A stretch of DNA of 64,000 nt from a bacterium (GCA_905221325.1 CAJNCS010000004.1:62001-126000); one strand, 5' to 3'; numbered from the stretch's first letter, positions 18,905 to 32,634 are shown. Made by a program: numbers and translations. The notes: generated from the sequence alone by a model not told the origin.

Positions 18905-19936
18905 ATGGTATTTACAGCTAAAAGTCCTAAAATTAACATTGAAGAAGTTCGCGCCTTGTCTAAATTAGAGGGAGCAGCTCTTGCGAGAAAAAACCGACGT
19001 GATCAGGAATTGGAAGCCATCATCCGTGGGGAAGACCAGCGTATTCTCTTGGTGATTGGACCATGTTCATCTGATAATGAAGAGGCAGTCCTCGAGTATG
19101 CCAAGCGTCTGTCTGCTTTGCAAGAAGAGGTCAAAGACCGTATTTTTATGGTCATGCGTGTCTATACGGCTAAACCTCGTACCAATGGAGATGGCTATAA
19201 GGGCTTGATTCATCAACCAAATGCTAAAGAAGCTCCTAGCTTGATCAATGGGATTAAGGCTGTTCGTCAGCTACACTATCGTGTGATTACGGAGACAGGC
19301 ATGACAACAGCTGATGAGATGCTTTATCCTGAAAATCTTCCGCTGGTGGATGATTTGATTTCTTATATGGCTGTTGGAGCTCGTTCTGTAGAGGATCAAC
19401 AGCACCGTTTTGTAGCGAGCGGAGCAGACTTTTCAACAGGGTTTAAAAATCCAACATCTGGAAATCTCAATGTTATGTTTAACGGGATTTACGCAGCGCA
19501 AAATAAACAGAGTTTCCTCTTCCTCGGTAAAGAGGTGGAAACAATGGGGAATCCTTTGTCCCACGCCATTCTTCGCGGTGCCTTGAATGAATATGGTAAA
19601 AATATTCCTAACTACTACTATGACAATTTGATGGATACCATTGCCCAGTATGAAAAGATGGGCTTGGAAAATCCCTTCATCATCATCGATACCAATCATG
19701 ACAATTCGAGCAAGCAGTACATGGATCAAATCCGTATCGTTCGCCAGACCTTGATTAACCGTGACTGGAATGAGAAAATCAAGAAATACGTTCGTGGTTT
19801 TATGATTGAGTCCTATCTGGAAGATGGACGTCAAAATGAGCAAGAAGTTTTTGGCAAGTCTATCACGGACCCTTGTCTAGGCTGGGACAATACGGAAGCA
19901 CTTGTTCGCGAAATCTACCAAACGCTAGGAGAATAA
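18905..19936 (+). CDS. 3-deoxy-7-phosphoheptulonate (DAHP) synthase, copy 1
   Basis: The first enzyme of the shikimate pathway, joining phosphoenolpyruvate and erythrose-4-phosphate. This 343-residue protein is a type I (AroFGH-like) enzyme: [18 protein letters not shown], the [11 protein letters not shown] substrate loop, [12 protein letters not shown] and the metal-site DTNHDNSSKQ are all present. The ATG has AAGGAG 8 bases upstream. A second, closely similar gene starts one base after the stop. Each copy may be fed back by a different aromatic amino acid, but which one cannot be read from sequence. Confidence 0.92.
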   Translation: MVFTAKSPKINIEEVRALSKLEGAALARKNRRDQELEAIIRGEDQRILLVIGPCSSDNEEAVLEYAKRLSALQEEVKDRIFMVMRVYTAKPRTNGDGYKGLIHQPNAKEAPSLINGIKAVRQLHYRVITETGMTTADEMLYPENLPLVDDLISYMAVGARSVEDQQHRFVASGADFSTGFKNPTSGNLNVMFNGIYAAQNKQSFLFLGKEVETMGNPLSHAILRGALNEYGKNIPNYYYDNLMDTIAQYEKMGLENPFIIIDTNHDNSSKQYMDQIRIVRQTLINRDWNEKIKKYVRGFMIESYLEDGRQNEQEVFGKSITDPCLGWDNTEALVREIYQTLGE

Positions 19937-19937
19937 G

Positions 19938-20969
19938 ATGGCATTTATCGAAAAAGGTCAAGAAATAGATATTGAAGCAATCAAGGCTGCAACTCAGCTG
20001 TCACCTGAAGTCTTGCGTTATAAGGAAGCACGAGATCGAGAGTTGGCAGCCATCATCTCGGGTGAGGATGACCGAATTCTTTTGGTGATGGGACCTTGCT
20101 CTTCAGACAATGAAGAGGCAGTGCTTGAATATGCTCGTCGCTCAGCAGACTTGCAGAAAAAAGTTGCGGATAAAATCTTTATCGTGATGCGTGTCTATAC
20201 GGCTAAACCTCGTACTAATGGAGATGGCTATAAGGGCATGATCCATCAGCCAAATGCTAGTGAGGCTCCTAGTCTCATCAATGGTTTGCAGGCAGTTCGT
20301 CAGCTCCACTACCGTGTGATTACGGAGACGGGATTGACAACAGCTGATGAGATGCTCTATCCGTCAAATCTCGTTTTGGTTGATGATCTGGTCAGCTACC
20401 ATGCTGTAGGGGCTCGTTCAGTGGAGGACCAAGAACACCGCTTTGTAGCCTCTGGGATTGATGCTCCGGTTGGGATGAAAAATCCAACATCTGGAAATCT
20501 TGGGGTTATGTTTAATGCTATCTATGCAGCTCAAAACAAGCAAACCTTCCTTTACCATGGCCAAGAAGTGGAAACTTCAGGAAATCCTTTGGCCCACGTT
20601 ATCCTTCGTGGTGCCATGAACGAATATGGTAAAAATGAACCCAACTTCTACTATGAAACCCTCTTAAATGCCATCAATCGTTATGAGACCATGGGACTTG
20701 AAAATCCCTTCATTATCATCGATACCAATCATGACAATTCAGGAAAGCAGTATATGGAACAAATTCGCATTGTTCGCCAAGCCTTGCTGAATCGTGACTG
20801 GAATGAAAAGATTAAAAAGACGGTTCGAGGCTTTATGATCGAATCTTACCTAGCAGATGGCCGCCAAAATCAACCAGAGGTTTTTGGCTGCTCCATAACT
20901 GACCCTTGTCTAGGTTGGGAAAATACAGTAGCCTTGGTAGAAGAAATTTATACTACCTTAACAAAATAA
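19938..20969 (+). CDS. DAHP synthase, copy 2 (tandem paralog)
   Basis: Also 343 residues and collinear with copy 1 over its whole length ([50 protein letters not shown]). The two differ most in the N-terminal 35 residues, where feedback sites lie in type I enzymes, which fits different allosteric control (inference). The start is two bases after the preceding TAA stop begins to clear (TAAG-ATG), so the pair is translationally linked. A terminator-like hairpin follows before acpS. Confidence 0.92.
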   Translation: MAFIEKGQEIDIEAIKAATQLSPEVLRYKEARDRELAAIISGEDDRILLVMGPCSSDNEEAVLEYARRSADLQKKVADKIFIVMRVYTAKPRTNGDGYKGMIHQPNASEAPSLINGLQAVRQLHYRVITETGLTTADEMLYPSNLVLVDDLVSYHAVGARSVEDQEHRFVASGIDAPVGMKNPTSGNLGVMFNAIYAAQNKQTFLYHGQEVETSGNPLAHVILRGAMNEYGKNEPNFYYETLLNAINRYETMGLENPFIIIDTNHDNSGKQYMEQIRIVRQALLNRDWNEKIKKTVRGFMIESYLADGRQNQPEVFGCSITDPCLGWENTVALVEEIYTTLTK

Positions 20970-20980
20970 GTGAAAAGGAT

Positions 20981-21007
20981 GGAGTTGGGGGAATCTCAGC
21001 TCCTTTT
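20981..21007 (+). terminator. Terminator-like hairpin abutting the acpS start
   Basis: GGAGTTG (20981-20987) pairs with CAGCTCC (20997-21003) around a 9-base loop, followed by TTTT. The acpS start codon is only 7 bases further on. It could reduce readthrough from the DAHP synthase genes or mask acpS translation. Confidence 0.45.
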
Positions 21008-21013
21008 ATGAGT

Positions 21014-21376
21014 ATGATAGTTGGACACGGAATTGACATCGAAGAATTGGCTTCGATAGAACGAGCAGTTACACGGCACACAGGCTTTGCCAAGCGGGTG
21101 CTGACAACTAAGGAAATGGAGCGCCTTACCAGTCTCAAAGGGCGCAGACAGATCGAATACTTGGCAGGACGCTGGTCGGCTAAGGAGGCCTTTTCCAAGG
21201 CTTTGGGAACTGGTATTGGCAAACTGACCTTTCAGGATTTGGAAGTTTTGAACAATGAACGAGGTGCGCCTTATTTTAGTCAGGCACCATTTTCAGGAAA
21301 AATTTGGCTGTCTATCAGCCATACAGATCAGTTTGTGACAGCCAGTGTCATTTTGGAGGAAAATCATGAAAGCTAG
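21014..21376 (+). CDS. acpS: Holo-[acyl-carrier-protein] synthase
   Basis: AcpS attaches 4'-phosphopantetheine from CoA to the acyl carrier protein. The 120-residue protein has the two Mg-binding motifs: GHGIDIEEL (about 4-12) and the [14 protein letters not shown] helix (about 58-71). The frame extends into the preceding gene. The ATG at 21014 ([11 protein letters not shown]) is the family start, although the ribosome site is weak; an ATG at 21008 is an alternative. It overlaps alr by 11 bases, the usual acpS-alr coupling. Confidence 0.95.
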   Translation: MIVGHGIDIEELASIERAVTRHTGFAKRVLTTKEMERLTSLKGRRQIEYLAGRWSAKEAFSKALGTGIGKLTFQDLEVLNNERGAPYFSQAPFSGKIWLSISHTDQFVTASVILEENHES

Positions 21377-22469
21377 TCCACATAGACCAACCAAGGCTCT
21401 GATTCATCTGGGAGCTATTCGACAAAATATTCAGCAAATGGGGGCTCATATCCCTGAAGGAACGCTCAAGTGGGCAGTGGTCAAGGCCAATGCCTATGGT
21501 CATGGGGCTGTTGCCGTTGCGATGGCGATTCAGGATGATGTTGATGGATTTTGCGTTTCTAATATTGATGAAGCTATTGAGTTGCGTCAAGCAGGTATAA
21601 ACAAGAAAATTCTCATCTTAGGAGTTTCTGAGCTAGAAGCTGTTTCTCTTGCTAAAGAATACGACATCACCTTGACTGTGGCTGGACTGGAATGGATTCA
21701 AGCACTGTTAGATAAGGAAGCAGATTTAACTGACTTGACTGTCCATCTCAAGATTGATTCAGGGATGGGACGAATTGGTTTTCGAGAGGCCAGTGAGGCT
21801 GAGCAGGCTCAAGCCTTGCTCCAACAACGTGGTGCTCGCGTTGAAGGAATTTTTACCCACTTTGCTACTGCAGATGAAGCATCAGATACCTACTTTAATA
21901 GTCAGTTAGAACGATTTAAAGCTATTTTGGCAAGTATGAAGGAAGTCCCAGAGCTGGTTCATGCCAGCAATTCAGCAACGACCATCTGGCATACAGAGAC
22001 TATTTTCAATGCAGTGCGTATGGGAGACGCTATGTATGGTCTTAATCCAAGTGGAGAGGTTCTGAACTTGCCTTATGACTTGGCTCCAGCCTTGAGTTTG
22101 GAGTCTGCTCTAGTTCATGTCAAGACGGTTCCAGCTGGAGCTTGCATGGGCTATGGAGCGACTTATCAAGCCGATAGTGAGCAAGTCATTGCGACGGTGC
22201 CAATCGGCTATGCGGATGGTTGGACACGAGACATGCAGAATTTCTCCGTCTTGGTAGATGGCCAAGCTTGCCCAATCGTCGGACGGGTTTCTATGGATCA
22301 AATTACCATTCGTCTGCCTAAGGTTTACCCGCTAGGAACAAAAGTAACCCTGATCGGCACAAACGGTGACAAGGAAATCACAGCAACTCAGGTAGCGACC
22401 TACCGTGGAACCATTAATTATGAGGTGGTTTGCCTTCTCAGTGACCGCATTCCGAGAGAATATCATTAA
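21366..22469 (+). CDS. alr: Alanine racemase
   Basis: A PLP enzyme making D-alanine for peptidoglycan and teichoic acids. The 367-residue protein has the PLP lysine motif [10 protein letters not shown] (about 38-47) and the second catalytic tyrosine region MGYGATY (about 262-268). The ATG at 21366 has GGAGG upstream and lies inside the acpS 3' end. It is followed by recG after 20 bases, so acpS-alr-recG is likely one operon. Confidence 0.96.
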   Translation: MKASPHRPTKALIHLGAIRQNIQQMGAHIPEGTLKWAVVKANAYGHGAVAVAMAIQDDVDGFCVSNIDEAIELRQAGINKKILILGVSELEAVSLAKEYDITLTVAGLEWIQALLDKEADLTDLTVHLKIDSGMGRIGFREASEAEQAQALLQQRGARVEGIFTHFATADEASDTYFNSQLERFKAILASMKEVPELVHASNSATTIWHTETIFNAVRMGDAMYGLNPSGEVLNLPYDLAPALSLESALVHVKTVPAGACMGYGATYQADSEQVIATVPIGYADGWTRDMQNFSVLVDGQACPIVGRVSMDQITIRLPKVYPLGTKVTLIGTNGDKEITATQVATYRGTINYEVVCLLSDRIPREYH

Positions 22470-22489
22470 ACTAAAGAAAGGAGTGGAGC

Positions 22490-24505
22490 ATGAATCTACA
22501 TCAACCCTTGCATGTCTTGCCTGGTGTGGGGCCAAAGTCAGCAGAGAAATACGCTAAACTAGGAATTGAAAACTTGCAAGACCTCTTGCTCTACTTTCCT
22601 TTCCGTTACGAAGACTTCAAGACCAAGCAGGTATTGGAATTGGAAGATGGGGAGAAGGCGGTTCTGTCTGGTCAGGTAGTCACTCCTGCCAGTGTTCAGT
22701 ATTATGGTTTCAAGCGCAATCGCCTGCGTTTTAGCCTCAAGCAGGGAGAAGTCGTTTTTGCGGTGAATTTCTTTAATCAGCCCTATCTGGCTGATAAGAT
22801 AGAGTTGGGAGCAACCCTTGCTGTCTTTGGAAAATGGGACCGTGCCAAAGCCAGTCTGACTGGGATGAAGGTTCTAGCTCAAGTGGAAGATGACCTCCAA
22901 CCTGTCTATCGTCTGGCTCAAGGAATCAGTCAGGCCAGTCTGGTCAAGGTCATCAAGACGGCCTTTGATCAGGGGTTGGACCTCTTGATAGAGGAAAATC
23001 TTCCCCAGTCTTTGCTGGATAAATACAAACTCATGTCCCGTTGCCAGGCTGTTCGCGCTATGCATTTTCCTAAGGATTTAGCAGAATACAAGCAGGCCCT
23101 TCGTCGGATCAAGTTTGAAGAACTCTTTTATTTTCAGATGCAGTTGCAGTCACTCAAGTCTGAAAATAGAGTTCAGGGAAGTGGTCTGGTTCTGAATTGG
23201 TCCCAGGAAAAAGTGTCGGCTGTTAAAGAAAATCTGCCTTTTGCCCTGACCCAAGCTCAAGAAAAGAGTTTGCGGGAAATATTGGCCGACATGAAGTCGG
23301 ACCACCACATGAATCGTCTCCTACAAGGGGATGTAGGGAGCGGAAAAACGGTGGTTGCTGGTTTGGCCATGTTTGCGGCGGTGACGGCTGGCTATCAGGC
23401 AGCTCTCATGGTGCCAACAGAAATCCTAGCAGAGCAACACTTTGAGAGTTTACAGAACCTTTTTCCAGACTTGAAACTGGCTCTCTTGACAGGTTCCTTG
23501 AAAGCTGTAGAAAAAAGAGAAGTCTTGGAGACCATTGCCAAGGGTGAGGCTGATTTGATTATCGGAACCCACGCTCTGATACAAGATGGGGTGGATTATG
23601 CTCGTCTTGGCTTGATTATCATTGATGAGCAGCACCGTTTTGGTGTGGGCCAAAGGCGTATTTTACGGGAAAAAGGGGACAATCCTGACGTTCTCATGAT
23701 GACGGCGACGCCCATTCCACGGACGCTGGCTATCACAGCCTTTGGTGATATGGATGTTTCCATTATCGACCAGATGCCAGCAGGGCGGAAGCCTATCGTA
23801 ACGCGCTGGATTAAGAATGAGCAACTGCCTCAGGTCTTGACTTGGCTAGAGGGGGAAATCCAAAAAGGTTCTCAAGCCTATGTCATCTCTCCCTTGATTG
23901 AAGAATCTGAAGCTCTGGATTTGAAAAATGCCATTGCCTTATCAGAAGAGTTGACAGCTCATTTTGCTGGCAAGGCTGAAGTAGCCCTCTTACATGGTAA
24001 AATGAAGAGTGATGAAAAAGACCAGATTATGCAGGAGTTCAAAGAGAGAAAGACAGATATTCTGGTTTCGACGACGGTTATCGAGGTTGGAGTTAATGTT
24101 CCCAATGCGACCGTCATGATTATCATGGATGCCGATCGGTTCGGTCTCAGTCAGCTTCACCAGCTCAGAGGTCGTGTTGGTCGGGGGGACAAGCAGTCCT
24201 ATGCTGTTCTCGTTGCCAATCCCAAGACGGATTCTGGGAAAGACCGCATGCGCATCATGACAGAAACCACCAATGGTTTTGTCCTTGCGGAGGAAGATTT
24301 GAAAATGCGTGGTTCTGGAGAGATTTTTGGAACCAGACAGTCAGGACTTCCAGAGTTTCAAGTGGCTGATATTATCGAAGATTTTCCGATTTTAGAAGAG
24401 GCCAGAAAGGTTGCCAGCTACATTAGTTCTATAGAAGGCTGGCAAGAAGATCCAGAATGGCGCATGATTGCTCTCCACCTAGAGAAGAGAGAACATCTGG
24501 ATTAA
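22490..24505 (+). CDS. recG: ATP-dependent DNA helicase RecG
   Basis: A 671-residue branch-migration helicase that remodels stalled replication forks and recombination intermediates. The N-terminal wedge/OB domain is followed by helicase motifs: Walker A GDVGSGKT (about 279-286), DEQHRFG (about 378-384), MTATPIPRTL (about 400-409) and QLRGRVGRG (about 559-567). The length and motif order match RecG. AAAGGAG precedes the ATG. Confidence 0.97.
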   Translation: MNLHQPLHVLPGVGPKSAEKYAKLGIENLQDLLLYFPFRYEDFKTKQVLELEDGEKAVLSGQVVTPASVQYYGFKRNRLRFSLKQGEVVFAVNFFNQPYLADKIELGATLAVFGKWDRAKASLTGMKVLAQVEDDLQPVYRLAQGISQASLVKVIKTAFDQGLDLLIEENLPQSLLDKYKLMSRCQAVRAMHFPKDLAEYKQALRRIKFEELFYFQMQLQSLKSENRVQGSGLVLNWSQEKVSAVKENLPFALTQAQEKSLREILADMKSDHHMNRLLQGDVGSGKTVVAGLAMFAAVTAGYQAALMVPTEILAEQHFESLQNLFPDLKLALLTGSLKAVEKREVLETIAKGEADLIIGTHALIQDGVDYARLGLIIIDEQHRFGVGQRRILREKGDNPDVLMMTATPIPRTLAITAFGDMDVSIIDQMPAGRKPIVTRWIKNEQLPQVLTWLEGEIQKGSQAYVISPLIEESEALDLKNAIALSEELTAHFAGKAEVALLHGKMKSDEKDQIMQEFKERKTDILVSTTVIEVGVNVPNATVMIIMDADRFGLSQLHQLRGRVGRGDKQSYAVLVANPKTDSGKDRMRIMTETTNGFVLAEEDLKMRGSGEIFGTRQSGLPEFQVADIIEDFPILEEARKVASYISSIEGWQEDPEWRMIALHLEKREHLD

Positions 24506-24586
24506 GCCTTCTCTAAGAAATTTATAAGCTAGCTTTTAGGTTTGGGTCTTATACTAGAGTCATCAAAAAGAAACGAGGCCTCTCAC

Positions 24587-24658
24587 ATGACTATTAAAGT
24601 AACCTACCAAAAGAAATTCCAAACCGTCAAACTAGAGAAAGGAGCTAGCACCTATTGA
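24587..24658 (+). CDS. Possible 23-residue basic peptide
   Basis: ATG at 24587 runs to TGA at 24658 and encodes a peptide that starts MTIKVTYQKK and ends KGASTY, rich in lysine. An ACGAGG ribosome site lies about 10 bases upstream and TATACT (24550-24555) may be a -10 box. A strong terminator starts 6 bases after the stop, so this could be a free-standing mini gene, a regulatory RNA, or the start of a decayed longer gene. I recognise no family. Confidence 0.4.
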   Translation: MTIKVTYQKKFQTVKLEKGASTY

Positions 24659-24663
24659 TACAC

Positions 24664-24691
24664 AGAGAGCGGAAACGCTCTCTTTATTTTT
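24664..24691 (+). terminator. Intrinsic terminator after the 23-codon ORF
   Basis: AGAGAGCG-gaaa-CGCTCTCT, a perfect 8-bp stem with a GAAA tetraloop, followed by TTATTTTT. The wider gap 24506-24755 holds only this and the mini ORF. Confidence 0.85.
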
Positions 24692-24755
24692 AAGAAATGG
24701 TCACCTATAAATCAAACTTAGTCAAGTGATAAAAAGATATTAGTCACCCAGCCTA

Positions 24756-24784
24756 TTTACTCATTGAGAGAAGCTTGATATAAT
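24756..24784 (+). promoter_or_regulatory. Promoter of the thioesterase gene
   Basis: TTTACT (24756-24761), a 17-base spacer and TATAAT (24779-24784). Confidence 0.65.
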
Positions 24785-24827
24785 GAGCAAAAATAGAGTA
24801 TAGTATAGAATGAAAGGAGTTTTTAAG

Positions 24828-25310
24828 ATGTTAGAAACTAGAACGATTGCTATCCAAGATAGGTATGGAGAACGATTTCAGCATTGTTGGGGTTGTGGCC
24901 CAAAGAATGAGTTAGGTTTACATTTAAAAACCTATCCAAGTATAGATGGGGAAAGTTGTATTAGCCGGATAAAGCTTGAAAATCGTTATACTGGAGGAGT
25001 TCCATCAAATGTCTTTGGAGGAATGATAGCGACTATTTTTGATTGCCATGGTACGGCCTCAGCAGCCTGGTTTGCTCATCAAAAGAAAGGGCTGGAACTG
25101 ACGGAAACTACTGTGATAGGACGCTTTATTACTGCGCGCTTGGAAATTGATTACCTTAGTCCTAGTCCGATCGAAGATGAAATCGTGGTCACTTCTACTC
25201 TGGAGGAATTAGGGGAAAGGAAAGCAATTATTTCTATGGAGATGGCAGTGGCTACTAAAGTTCGTGCTAAAGCTAAAATGGTCGCAGTGGCTGTTAAGGA
25301 TCATATGTAA
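24828..25310 (+). CDS. PaaI-type hotdog thioesterase
   Basis: A 160-residue single hotdog-fold protein. Typical features are CWGCGPKNELGLHL (about 17-30), GGVPSNVFGGMIATIFDCHG (about 57-76, with the buried helix and HG) and the LEIDYLSPSP strand (about 106-115). The family hydrolyses acyl-CoA thioesters. The ATG at 24828 is chosen because AAAGGAG lies about 8 bases upstream, inside the region following the ATG at 24810. It has its own promoter. It lies between recG and the esterase/sialidase region with no clear link to either. Confidence 0.8.
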   Translation: MLETRTIAIQDRYGERFQHCWGCGPKNELGLHLKTYPSIDGESCISRIKLENRYTGGVPSNVFGGMIATIFDCHGTASAAWFAHQKKGLELTETTVIGRFITARLEIDYLSPSPIEDEIVVTSTLEELGERKAIISMEMAVATKVRAKAKMVAVAVKDHM

Positions 25311-25335
25311 ACTGGATGAATAGAAGTTTAAGATT

Positions 25336-25351
25336 TTAAAACTACTTTCAG
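25336..25351 (+). promoter_or_regulatory. NanR-like box upstream of the acetyl esterase gene
   Basis: TTAAAACTACTTTCAG agrees at 14 of 16 positions with the nan palindrome CTGAAACTACTTTCAG at 30294. It starts 93 bp upstream of the best -10 box, against 94 bp at the three nan promoters. Confidence 0.5.
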
Positions 25352-25405
25352 ACGATAGGTTTGAGGAAAGAGAATCTAAATTCACTTTCTGTTTACCGTT
25401 CTTTC

Positions 25406-25434
25406 TTGAATTACTTTCCTAGATATGCTACAGT
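25406..25434 (+). promoter_or_regulatory. Promoter of the acetyl esterase gene
   Basis: TTGAAT (25406-25411), a 17-base spacer and TACAGT (25429-25434) with TGC before it. A cre-like sequence (GTGATAGCGATTACA) follows near 25436-25450. Confidence 0.55.
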
Positions 25435-25468
25435 TGTGATAGCGATTACAAAATAAAAGGAGCATGCT

Positions 25469-26449
25469 ATGAAAAATCCAGCTTTGCTAGAAGAAATCAA
25501 GACCTATCTAGGACGGGATGAGGTTCCAAGAGACTTTGATGCTTTCTGGGATGAAGAAATCAAAAAAGTTTCATCTCTTCCAGCCTACCAGCTGGAGGAA
25601 AGAGATTTCCACATTCCCCGAGTCAAGTGCTTTGAGCTCACTTTTGAGGGAACTAATGAAGGCAAGATCTATGCACGCGTCGTCCTTCCAAAGACTGAGG
25701 GAAAAGTTCCCCTAATTTTCCATTTCCATGGCTATATGGGACGTGGCTGGGATTGGGCTGACATGCTGGCCTTCACTGTGGCTGGTTACGGTGTTGTTTC
25801 TATGGACGTTCGTGGCCAGTCGGGCTATTCGCAAGACGGCTTGCGTTCTCCTCTTGGAAATACTGTGAAGGGGCATATCATCCGTGGTGCTGTGGAAGGT
25901 CGTGAGCATCTCTTTTATAAGGATGTTTATCTGGATATTTACCAGTTGGTTGAAATTGTTGCCAGTCTGCCTCAGGTAGATGAGGAAAGACTTTCTAGCT
26001 ATGGTGCTTCACAAGGAGGAGCTTTAGCGTTGGTTGCAGCAGCGCTCAATCCTCGCATTCAGCAAACAGTTGCCATCTATCCCTTCTTGTCAGACTTTAG
26101 ACGAGTGCTTGAGATTGGCAATACCAGTGAAGCCTATGATGAACTCTTCCGATATTTCAAGTTTCACGATCCCTTCCATGAAACAGAGGAGGAAGTCATG
26201 GCGACTCTTGCCTATATCGATGTGAAAAATCTTGCCCATCGTATTAAAGGTGAGGTCAAGATGATTACGGGCTTGGACGACGATGTGTGCTATCCCATTA
26301 CCCAGTTTGCGATTTACAACCGTCTAACCTGCGACAAGACCTATCGCATCATGCCAGAGTATGCTCACGAAGCCATGAATGTCTTTGTCAATGACCAAGT
26401 CTACAACTGGCTCTGTGGCAGTGAGATTCCTTTTAAGTACGTAAAATAA
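25469..26449 (+). CDS. axe1: Acetyl esterase, AXE1 / cephalosporin-C deacetylase family
   Basis: A 326-residue cytoplasmic alpha/beta hydrolase of carbohydrate esterase family 7 type. It shows the oxyanion region FHFHGYMGRGWDW (about 88-100), the RGQSGYSQDG loop (about 117-126), the nucleophile elbow GASQGG (about 180-185), Asp in TGLDDDVCYP (about 268-277) and His in EYAHEAMN (about 300-307). The family removes acetyl groups from sugars and cephalosporin C. Next to the sialidase gene, and with a nan-like promoter, a natural substrate could be O-acetylated sugars released from glycans (inference). Confidence 0.88.
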   Translation: MKNPALLEEIKTYLGRDEVPRDFDAFWDEEIKKVSSLPAYQLEERDFHIPRVKCFELTFEGTNEGKIYARVVLPKTEGKVPLIFHFHGYMGRGWDWADMLAFTVAGYGVVSMDVRGQSGYSQDGLRSPLGNTVKGHIIRGAVEGREHLFYKDVYLDIYQLVEIVASLPQVDEERLSSYGASQGGALALVAAALNPRIQQTVAIYPFLSDFRRVLEIGNTSEAYDELFRYFKFHDPFHETEEEVMATLAYIDVKNLAHRIKGEVKMITGLDDDVCYPITQFAIYNRLTCDKTYRIMPEYAHEAMNVFVNDQVYNWLCGSEIPFKYVK

Positions 26450-26454
26450 TGAAT

Positions 26455-26479
26455 AAGAGAGCTCGCGAGCTCTTTTTTT
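26455..26479 (+). terminator. Intrinsic terminator of the acetyl esterase gene
   Basis: The palindrome AGAGCTCGCGAGCTCT (26458-26473) is followed by a run of T. Confidence 0.85.
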
Positions 26480-26490
26480 ATATCAAAATT

Positions 26491-26506
26491 CTGAAAGTAC
26501 TTTCTG
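26491..26506 (+). promoter_or_regulatory. NanR operator candidate, sialidase promoter
   Basis: CTGAAAGTACTTTCTG, with GAAAGTACTTTC forming a perfect 12-base palindrome. It starts 94 bp upstream of the TATAAT -10 box at 26585. A second conserved block (aaaatagtttt...aatctattcta, 26522-26551) starts 31 bp further on. Confidence 0.7.
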
Positions 26507-26584
26507 TAAAATTAAAATATTAAAATAGTTTTAAAAGTAAAATCTATTCTATATCAATTTAGCTATAAAGTTCAAAGTTTATTG

Positions 26585-26590
26585 TATAAT
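26585..26590 (+). promoter_or_regulatory. -10 box of the sialidase promoter
   Basis: TATAAT. The -35 position (26562-26567, GCTATA) does not match the consensus, unlike the other two nan promoters, which suggests dependence on an activator. Confidence 0.6.
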
Positions 26591-26596
26591 GAGGAA

Positions 26597-30189
<3,593 letters not shown>

Positions 30190-30221
30190 TTCTAATCATT
30201 TTACTTTGTAAAAATAGAAGG

Positions 30222-30254
30222 AGATAGCAGGTTTTTCAGCCTGTTATCTTTTTC
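30222..30254 (+). terminator. Intrinsic terminator of nanA
   Basis: AGATAGCAGG pairs with CCTGTTATCT around a T-rich loop, followed by TTTTTC. Confidence 0.8.
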
Positions 30255-30293
30255 TTTCGTCTCAAGGTGTGCTAATAAGAAATTCTAAGATGT

Positions 30294-30309
30294 CTGAAAC
30301 TACTTTCAG
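30294..30309 (+). promoter_or_regulatory. NanR operator candidate, nanE promoter
   Basis: CTGAAA-CTAC-TTTCAG, a perfect 6-4-6 inverted repeat that starts 94 bp upstream of the -10 box and 71 bp upstream of the -35 box. Confidence 0.75.
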
Positions 30310-30324
30310 GATAGTCTGTTCTAT

Positions 30325-30354
30325 AAAATAGTTTTGAAACTGAAATCTATTCTA
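30325..30354 (+). promoter_or_regulatory. Second conserved block of the nan promoter module
   Basis: AAAATAGTTTTGAAACTGAA and the following ATCTATTCTA match the nanA promoter block (26522-26551) at 26 of 30 positions. GAAACT lies 42 bp after the start of the first palindrome, as at 35955. It may be a half-site for the same regulator. Confidence 0.6.
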
Positions 30355-30364
30355 CCATAAGCTA

Positions 30365-30393
30365 TTGAAAGCGCTTAACAAATGATATATAAT
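30365..30393 (+). promoter_or_regulatory. Promoter of nanE-satABC with overlapping cre-like site
   Basis: TTGAAA (30365-30370), a 17-base spacer and TATAAT (30388-30393). The -35 box is part of TTGAAAGCGCTTAACA, close to the catabolite response element consensus, so CcpA would block the promoter when good sugars are present. Confidence 0.75.
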
Positions 30394-30427
30394 AAGCCCA
30401 TAGGAACAAAGAAAAGGAGGAAATGGG

Positions 30428-31126
30428 ATGCCACAGATTAGCAAGGAAGCCTTGATTGAACAAATCAAAGATGGAATCATTGTTTCTTGTCAGGCACTTC
30501 CTCATGAACCGCTTTATACAGAAGCGGGAGGGGTTATCCCCTTGCTAGTCAAAGCGGCTGAGCAAGGTGGAGCAGTCGGTATCCGAGCAAACAGTGTTCG
30601 CGATATCAAGGAGATTAAGGAGGTTACGAAACTCCCGATTATCGGAATTATCAAACGTGACTATCCGCCGCAGGAGCCATTCATTACAGCTACTATGAAA
30701 GAAGTTGATGAGCTGGCTGAACTAGACATTGAGGTCATTGCTCTGGATTGTACCAAACGTGAACGTTATGATGGTTTGGAAATTCAGGACTTTATCCGAC
30801 AAGTCAAAGAAAAATATCCGCATCAACTCTTGATGGCGGATACCAGTACTTTTGAAGAAGGAATTGCAGCAGTTGAAGCAGGTGTTGATTTTGTTGGAAC
30901 AACTCTATCAGGTTATACTTCTTATAGTCCGAAAGTAGATGGTCCAGACTTTGAACTAATAAAAAAACTCTGCGATGCCGGTGTGGATGTCATCGCTGAA
31001 GGGAAGATTCATACACCAGAACAAGCCAAACAAATTCTTGAATATGGGGTACGAGGCATTGTTGTCGGTGGAGCTATTACTAGACCAAAAGAGATCACGG
31101 AACGCTTTGTAGCCGGTCTTAAATAA
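30428..31126 (+). CDS. nanE: N-acetylmannosamine-6-phosphate 2-epimerase
   Basis: NanE converts ManNAc-6-P to GlcNAc-6-P in sialic acid breakdown. The 232-residue TIM-barrel protein has [13 protein letters not shown] (about 49-61), [10 protein letters not shown] (about 74-83), ALDCTKRER (about 113-121), [12 protein letters not shown] (about 193-204) and a final phosphate loop [11 protein letters not shown] (about 213-223). AAAGGAGG lies about 10 bases before the ATG. It heads the sat transporter genes. Confidence 0.95.
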   Translation: MPQISKEALIEQIKDGIIVSCQALPHEPLYTEAGGVIPLLVKAAEQGGAVGIRANSVRDIKEIKEVTKLPIIGIIKRDYPPQEPFITATMKEVDELAELDIEVIALDCTKRERYDGLEIQDFIRQVKEKYPHQLLMADTSTFEEGIAAVEAGVDFVGTTLSGYTSYSPKVDGPDFELIKKLCDAGVDVIAEGKIHTPEQAKQILEYGVRGIVVGGAITRPKEITERFVAGLK

Positions 31127-31169
31127 CATAATCTCAAAACAGAGGAGAGTGGTCGATGCGTCGGATAAA

Positions 31170-31184
31170 ATGAAAACGTATACA
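31170..31184 (+). promoter_or_regulatory. Catabolite response element (cre) between nanE and satA
   Basis: ATGAAAACGTATACA fits the 15-base cre consensus WTGNAANCGNWNNCW at every position. It lies between nanE and satA and could be a roadblock site for CcpA or part of a secondary promoter. Confidence 0.65.
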
Positions 31185-31189
31185 AATAG

Positions 31190-32569
<1,380 letters not shown>

Positions 32570-32588
32570 GCACTAAGTCAGATTGATT

Positions 32589-32634
32589 CCCCCTTTTCCC
32601 TGTGCACTACGGTGTAAGAAAAGGGGGACTTTTG
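32589..32634 (+). terminator. Partial terminator between satA and satB
   Basis: CCCCCTTTTC (32589-32598) and GAAAAGGGGG (32618-32627) form a perfect 10-bp stem over a loop that itself has a small stem, followed by ACTTTTGTTT. It would stop part of the transcripts after satA or protect its 3' end. Confidence 0.75.

Noticed and set aside
20906..21013. Longer N-terminus for acpS
   Set aside because: The extra residues are translated from the end of the DAHP synthase gene in another frame. AcpS proteins begin at MIVGHGID.
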